DNA of 15,444 bases. Source: Pleurocapsa sp. MO_226.B13 (GTDB lineage Bacteria > Cyanobacteriota > Cyanobacteriia > Cyanobacteriales > Xenococcaceae). Position 1 is the first letter of the stretch; every line of letters begins with the position of its first letter. A model generated the notes under the pieces. That model saw nothing but the letters and a program-made list of their open reading frames with translations, had not been told where the DNA came from and searched no databases. Location of the stretch: NCBI GenBank assembly GCA_030064795.1, contig JASJEI010000249.1:1-15444 (forward strand). Direction: 5' to 3'. The translations under genes were made by a program, and so were the position numbers. Below, piece by piece: positions 12,676-15,444 of this stretch.

Positions 12676-14832
12676 ATGACTGATATTCCCCAATTAATCG
12701 CTCAAGAATTCTCCTTATCACTGCGTAATATCAATAACGCTCTGGATTTATGGTTAGAAGGGGGTACTGTTCCTTTTATCGCCCGCTATCGCAAGGAACA
12801 AACAGGCTCGCTAGATGAGGTGCAGTTGCGAGATATATTTGAACGCTATACCTATCTCGATGAATTAGGGAAGCGAAAAGAGAAGATACTGGCAGAAATT
12901 GAGGCTCAGGGTAAGTTAACTTCCGAACTTAAAGCTAAAATAGTTAATTGCTTTAATAAAACCGAGCTAGAGGATTTATATCTTCCTTATAAACCCAAGC
13001 GACGCACGAGGGCGACTATTGCGCGGGAAAAAGGATTAGAGCCTTTGGCAAACTGGATTGAGTCGAATAATAAACCCCAGGTGTCGAGTATTTCTTTGGC
13101 AAAAGAAGCAAGTAAATATATTAATGCAGAACTAGAAATAGAAACAGCAGAACAGGCTTTAGCAGGGGCAGCAGATATATTAGCGGAGCAGGTAGCAGAT
13201 AATGCGGAAATTAGGGCTTATTTACGCGATTACTTCTTTAAAAACGGTGTATTTATCTCAAAAATTAAAGCCGAACATCCCGAAGGGAGTACTAAATATG
13301 AAATGTATCGGGATTATAGTTATGGCGTGAGCAAAATCCCGCCTCATAATGTTTTGGCTTTGTATCGGGGGGAAACCGAAGGTGTCTTGAGTGTGGATAT
13401 TGCTTTTGACGAGTCGGAAGTAATGGCTTATTTGGAGAGACGAGTTATTAATACCAAGGCTAGGGAGTTAAAAGAGTTTTATCAGGCGATGCTCAAGGAT
13501 GCTTTTAATCGTATGCTTAAGCCTTCTTTAATCAGGGAAGTGAGAAGCGATCGCAAAGACTATGCCGATCTCGAATCGATTCAAACTTTTGAAGCTAATT
13601 TACGCAACCTTTTACTGGCTTCTCCTGCGGGAAGAAAACCGACTCTGGCGATCGATCCTGGTTTTCGTACTGGGTGTAAGGCGGTAGTGCTATCGGATAC
13701 GGGTAAGTATTTGGAATATCGGGCGATCTTTCCTCATTCGGGAGATGATAAGAAAAAACAAGCAGAACGAACAGTAAAAGATTTTATTATTAAATACAAG
13801 ATTCAATTAATTGCCATTGGTAACGGTACGGCCTCCCGCGAAACCGATCGCTTTATTGGAGAAGTTTTAAAACAAATTGAAGCGAAACCAATTAAGGTAA
13901 TTGTCAATGAATCTGGAGCATCGATCTATTCTGCTAGTGATGTAGCGCGGGAAGAATTTCCCGATTTAGATCTTACTGTAAGAGGCGCGATTAGTATCGG
14001 CAGAAGACTACAAGATCCCTTAGCCGAATTAGTCAAAATCGACCCCAAATCGATTGGTGTAGGTCAATATCAACACGATGTCAATCAGAAATTACTCAAA
14101 CAAAAGTTAGAAGAGACTGTCGAAAGTTGCGTTAATTATGTGGGGGTAGATCTCAATACCGCCTCAAAAGAACTGCTGACCTTTGTATCGGGAATATCTC
14201 CTACCATTGCTAATAATATTGTCGCTTATCGTAACGACCAAGGCGCATTTAACAATCGAAAAGAACTGCTCAAAGTAGCCAAGTTAGGCAAAAAAACCTA
14301 CGAACAAGCAGCAGGATTCTTAAGAATTCGTAACGGTGATAATCCGCTAGATAATACGGCAGTACACCCAGAAAGTTATCAGGTAATTAAACAAATAGCC
14401 AAAAGCCTCAACGTACCTTTAAATAAAATTACTACTGTCGGTAGTAGCTTAAAAAACCTCGATCTCAAACAGTTTGTCACCGAAGAGATTGGTTTACCTA
14501 CCTTACGAGATGCGATCGCCGAATTAGAAAAACCAGGCAGAGATCCGAGAGAACAATTTCAATATGCAGTCTTTAAAGAAGGCGTTGCCGAAATTAGCGA
14601 TCTCAGTGAAGGAATGATTCTTGAGGGAGTAGTAACTAACGTAGTTAACTTTGGTGCATTTGTTGACGTTGGCGTACACCAAGATGGTTTGGTGCATATC
14701 TCGCAATTAGGCGATCGTTTTATTCGCGATCCAAATGAAATTGTCAAGGTAGGACAGGTAGTTAAAGTAAAAGTATTAGAGGTAAATGAAAAGCTAAAAC
14801 GTATCGGCTTATCGATCAAACAAGCAAGGTAG
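12676..14832 (+). CDS. tex: RNA-binding transcription accessory protein Tex (YhgF family)
   Basis: A 718-aa cytosolic nucleic-acid-binding protein, a bacterial relative of eukaryotic Spt6, linked to transcription and RNA turnover. Domains run in the canonical order. The helical Tex N-terminal domain (about 5-200) has VPFIARYRKEQTG (32-44) and LYLPYKPKRRT (101-111). The YqgF/RNase-H-like domain (about 320-450) has AIDPGFRTGCK (325-335), IGNGTASRETD (381-391) and VNESGASIYSASDVA (410-424). Two helix-hairpin-helix units follow at about 490-560, with VDLNTASKELLTFVSGI at 491-507. The C-terminal S1 domain (about 645-716) starts EGMILEGVVTNVVNFGAFVD. Length is slightly under the usual 720-780. The frame extends to a TTG at 12661, but the ATG at 12676 fits family N-termini better; neither has a Shine-Dalgarno sequence. 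Confidence 0.95.
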   Translation: MTDIPQLIAQEFSLSLRNINNALDLWLEGGTVPFIARYRKEQTGSLDEVQLRDIFERYTYLDELGKRKEKILAEIEAQGKLTSELKAKIVNCFNKTELEDLYLPYKPKRRTRATIAREKGLEPLANWIESNNKPQVSSISLAKEASKYINAELEIETAEQALAGAADILAEQVADNAEIRAYLRDYFFKNGVFISKIKAEHPEGSTKYEMYRDYSYGVSKIPPHNVLALYRGETEGVLSVDIAFDESEVMAYLERRVINTKARELKEFYQAMLKDAFNRMLKPSLIREVRSDRKDYADLESIQTFEANLRNLLLASPAGRKPTLAIDPGFRTGCKAVVLSDTGKYLEYRAIFPHSGDDKKKQAERTVKDFIIKYKIQLIAIGNGTASRETDRFIGEVLKQIEAKPIKVIVNESGASIYSASDVAREEFPDLDLTVRGAISIGRRLQDPLAELVKIDPKSIGVGQYQHDVNQKLLKQKLEETVESCVNYVGVDLNTASKELLTFVSGISPTIANNIVAYRNDQGAFNNRKELLKVAKLGKKTYEQAAGFLRIRNGDNPLDNTAVHPESYQVIKQIAKSLNVPLNKITTVGSSLKNLDLKQFVTEEIGLPTLRDAIAELEKPGRDPREQFQYAVFKEGVAEISDLSEGMILEGVVTNVVNFGAFVDVGVHQDGLVHISQLGDRFIRDPNEIVKVGQVVKVKVLEVNEKLKRIGLSIKQAR

Positions 14833-14888
14833 AGAAAGCAGGACAAAGGCGTAATTCCCCATGTAACAGAAGGCAGGGGAGCGAAATC

Positions 14889-15012
14889 TAATACCAAATC
14901 CTGTTTACATATACTTATTGGTTAAATCGTTAAACCCTGTAGAGACGTAATATATTACGTCTCTACGATCCATCTGTTTTTTTAAATGTTTTGGCGATCG
15001 GATTTGGTATAA
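14889..15012. mobile_element. MITE-like inverted-repeat element with TAA flanks
   Basis: The ends are a perfect inverted repeat, ATACCAAATCC (14891-14901) and GGATTTGGTAT (15000-15010). Counting the termini as TACCA...TGGTA, TAA stands directly outside at both ends (14889-14891 and 15010-15012), as a 3-bp target duplication would. Nearly concentric inside is a 28-bp perfect palindrome (14939-14966; half-site GTAGAGACGTAATA). A run of seven T (14977-14983) follows it by 10 nt, so the hairpin might also end tex transcription. No coding capacity. Confidence 0.6.
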
Positions 15013-15043
15013 CCTCTTTGCGCCTTCGCGCCTTTGCGAGAGA

Positions 15044-15204
15044 TAATACCATTTCTCATGATTTAGCTAGATAGATCGGATTAAAAAAATGTAGGTTGGG
15101 TTGAGGTACGAAACCCAACATCCATAAGCTATGGAAGGGTTGCACGCGCTTCAGGTTTAACCCAACTTACGAAGTCTCTTGTTAATGCATGAGAATTGGT
15201 ATAA
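15044..15204. mobile_element. Second MITE-like folded element with TAA flanks
   Basis: The terminal inverted repeats match at 14 of 15 bases: ATACCATTTCTCATG (15046-15060) and CATGAGAATTGGTAT (15188-15202). TAA lies outside both TACCA/TGGTA ends (15044-15046 and 15202-15204). Stems nest inwards: GTAGGTTGGGTT (15091-15102) with AACCCAACTTAC (15159-15170), AACCC (15112-15116) with GGGTT (15137-15141), and TCCATA-AGC-TATGGA (15121-15135). A single-stranded copy could fold into one long hairpin. GTTGGGTT can also pair locally with AACCCAAC (15112-15119). No coding capacity. Confidence 0.6.
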
Positions 15205-15359
15205 ATACTACTTGTCTCAACCTTTGCTTCGACTGCTGTAATTTTTTTCTAGCGTGAAATTAACTCAAACCCTCCTTTTAGGATCATTGGAAATAGCTAA
15301 GAAGACTGACTTTTCACGGGATCTTTTTTTCAATAAAGCGATCGCTAAACCACCGATTC

Positions 15360-15423
15360 CCCAAGGCTTATTTTCCCGTTATCGATTGTCATTAAGCCAA
15401 AATTATTGAAAATAAGCCTTGGG
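15360..15423. repeat. 16-bp perfect inverted repeat at the window edge
   Basis: CCCAAGGCTTATTTTC (15360-15375) and GAAAATAAGCCTTGGG (15408-15423) are perfect inverted repeats with a 32-nt centre. The rest of 15205-15444 has one HIP1 octamer and a small plus-strand frame (GTG 15254 to TGA 15409, 51 codons) that I do not recognise and that has no Shine-Dalgarno sequence. The element could be a hairpin regulator or the end of a further mobile element; the window stops too soon to tell. Confidence 0.6.
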
Positions 15424-15444
15424 AGGAAATCCAGTTCTGGAGGG

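Overview
The window is chromosomal DNA from a cyanobacterium. It is dense in the HIP1 octamer GCGATCGC, carries cyanobacterial heptanucleotide repeats, and encodes proteins of clear cyanobacterial type, including a 491-aa GlgA and a short SSB. Genus cannot be fixed from sequence alone; a unicellular or pleurocapsalean-type lineage is only a guess.

Layout. Positions 1-216 are the end of a TPR-protein gene (+). Positions 217-865 have no convincing gene and hold 2.7 copies of a ~177-bp tandem repeat rich in HIP1. From 9309 down to 919 everything is on the minus strand. In transcription order this is ssb (split by a complete group II intron), a PMT/ArnT-like membrane glycosyltransferase, a GT4 glycosyltransferase, an initiating sugar-phosphate transferase, and glycogen synthase glgA with a likely terminator. 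The three middle genes look like a small exopolysaccharide or cell-surface glycan set: lipid-linked sugar initiation, sugar addition, and transfer from a polyprenyl carrier. glgA is separated by ~400 bp and is probably its own unit.

The central feature is the group II intron (about 6693-9161, 2469 nt) inside the ssb coding sequence. It has a 5' GTGCG start, a 676-nt 5' RNA region, an intron-encoded reverse transcriptase/maturase with a C-terminal HNH domain, a textbook 34-nt domain V and a domain VI with a candidate branch A. Joining the flanks restores an in-frame 118-aa SSB, so this ssb copy depends on splicing.

To the right, 9310-9520 is a divergent promoter region. It is followed on + by a four-TM membrane protein of unknown function and a glutathione S-transferase family protein with a CPYC active site. 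On minus lies a DUF1778 antitoxin / GNAT toxin pair (12520 to 11742) whose probable promoter has an inverted repeat in its spacer. tex, encoding an RNA-binding accessory factor, follows on + (12676-14832). The last ~600 bp hold two MITE-like inverted-repeat elements, both bounded by TAA and sharing TACCA...TGGTA ends, and a 16-bp perfect inverted repeat at the edge. No tRNA, rRNA or CRISPR array was seen.
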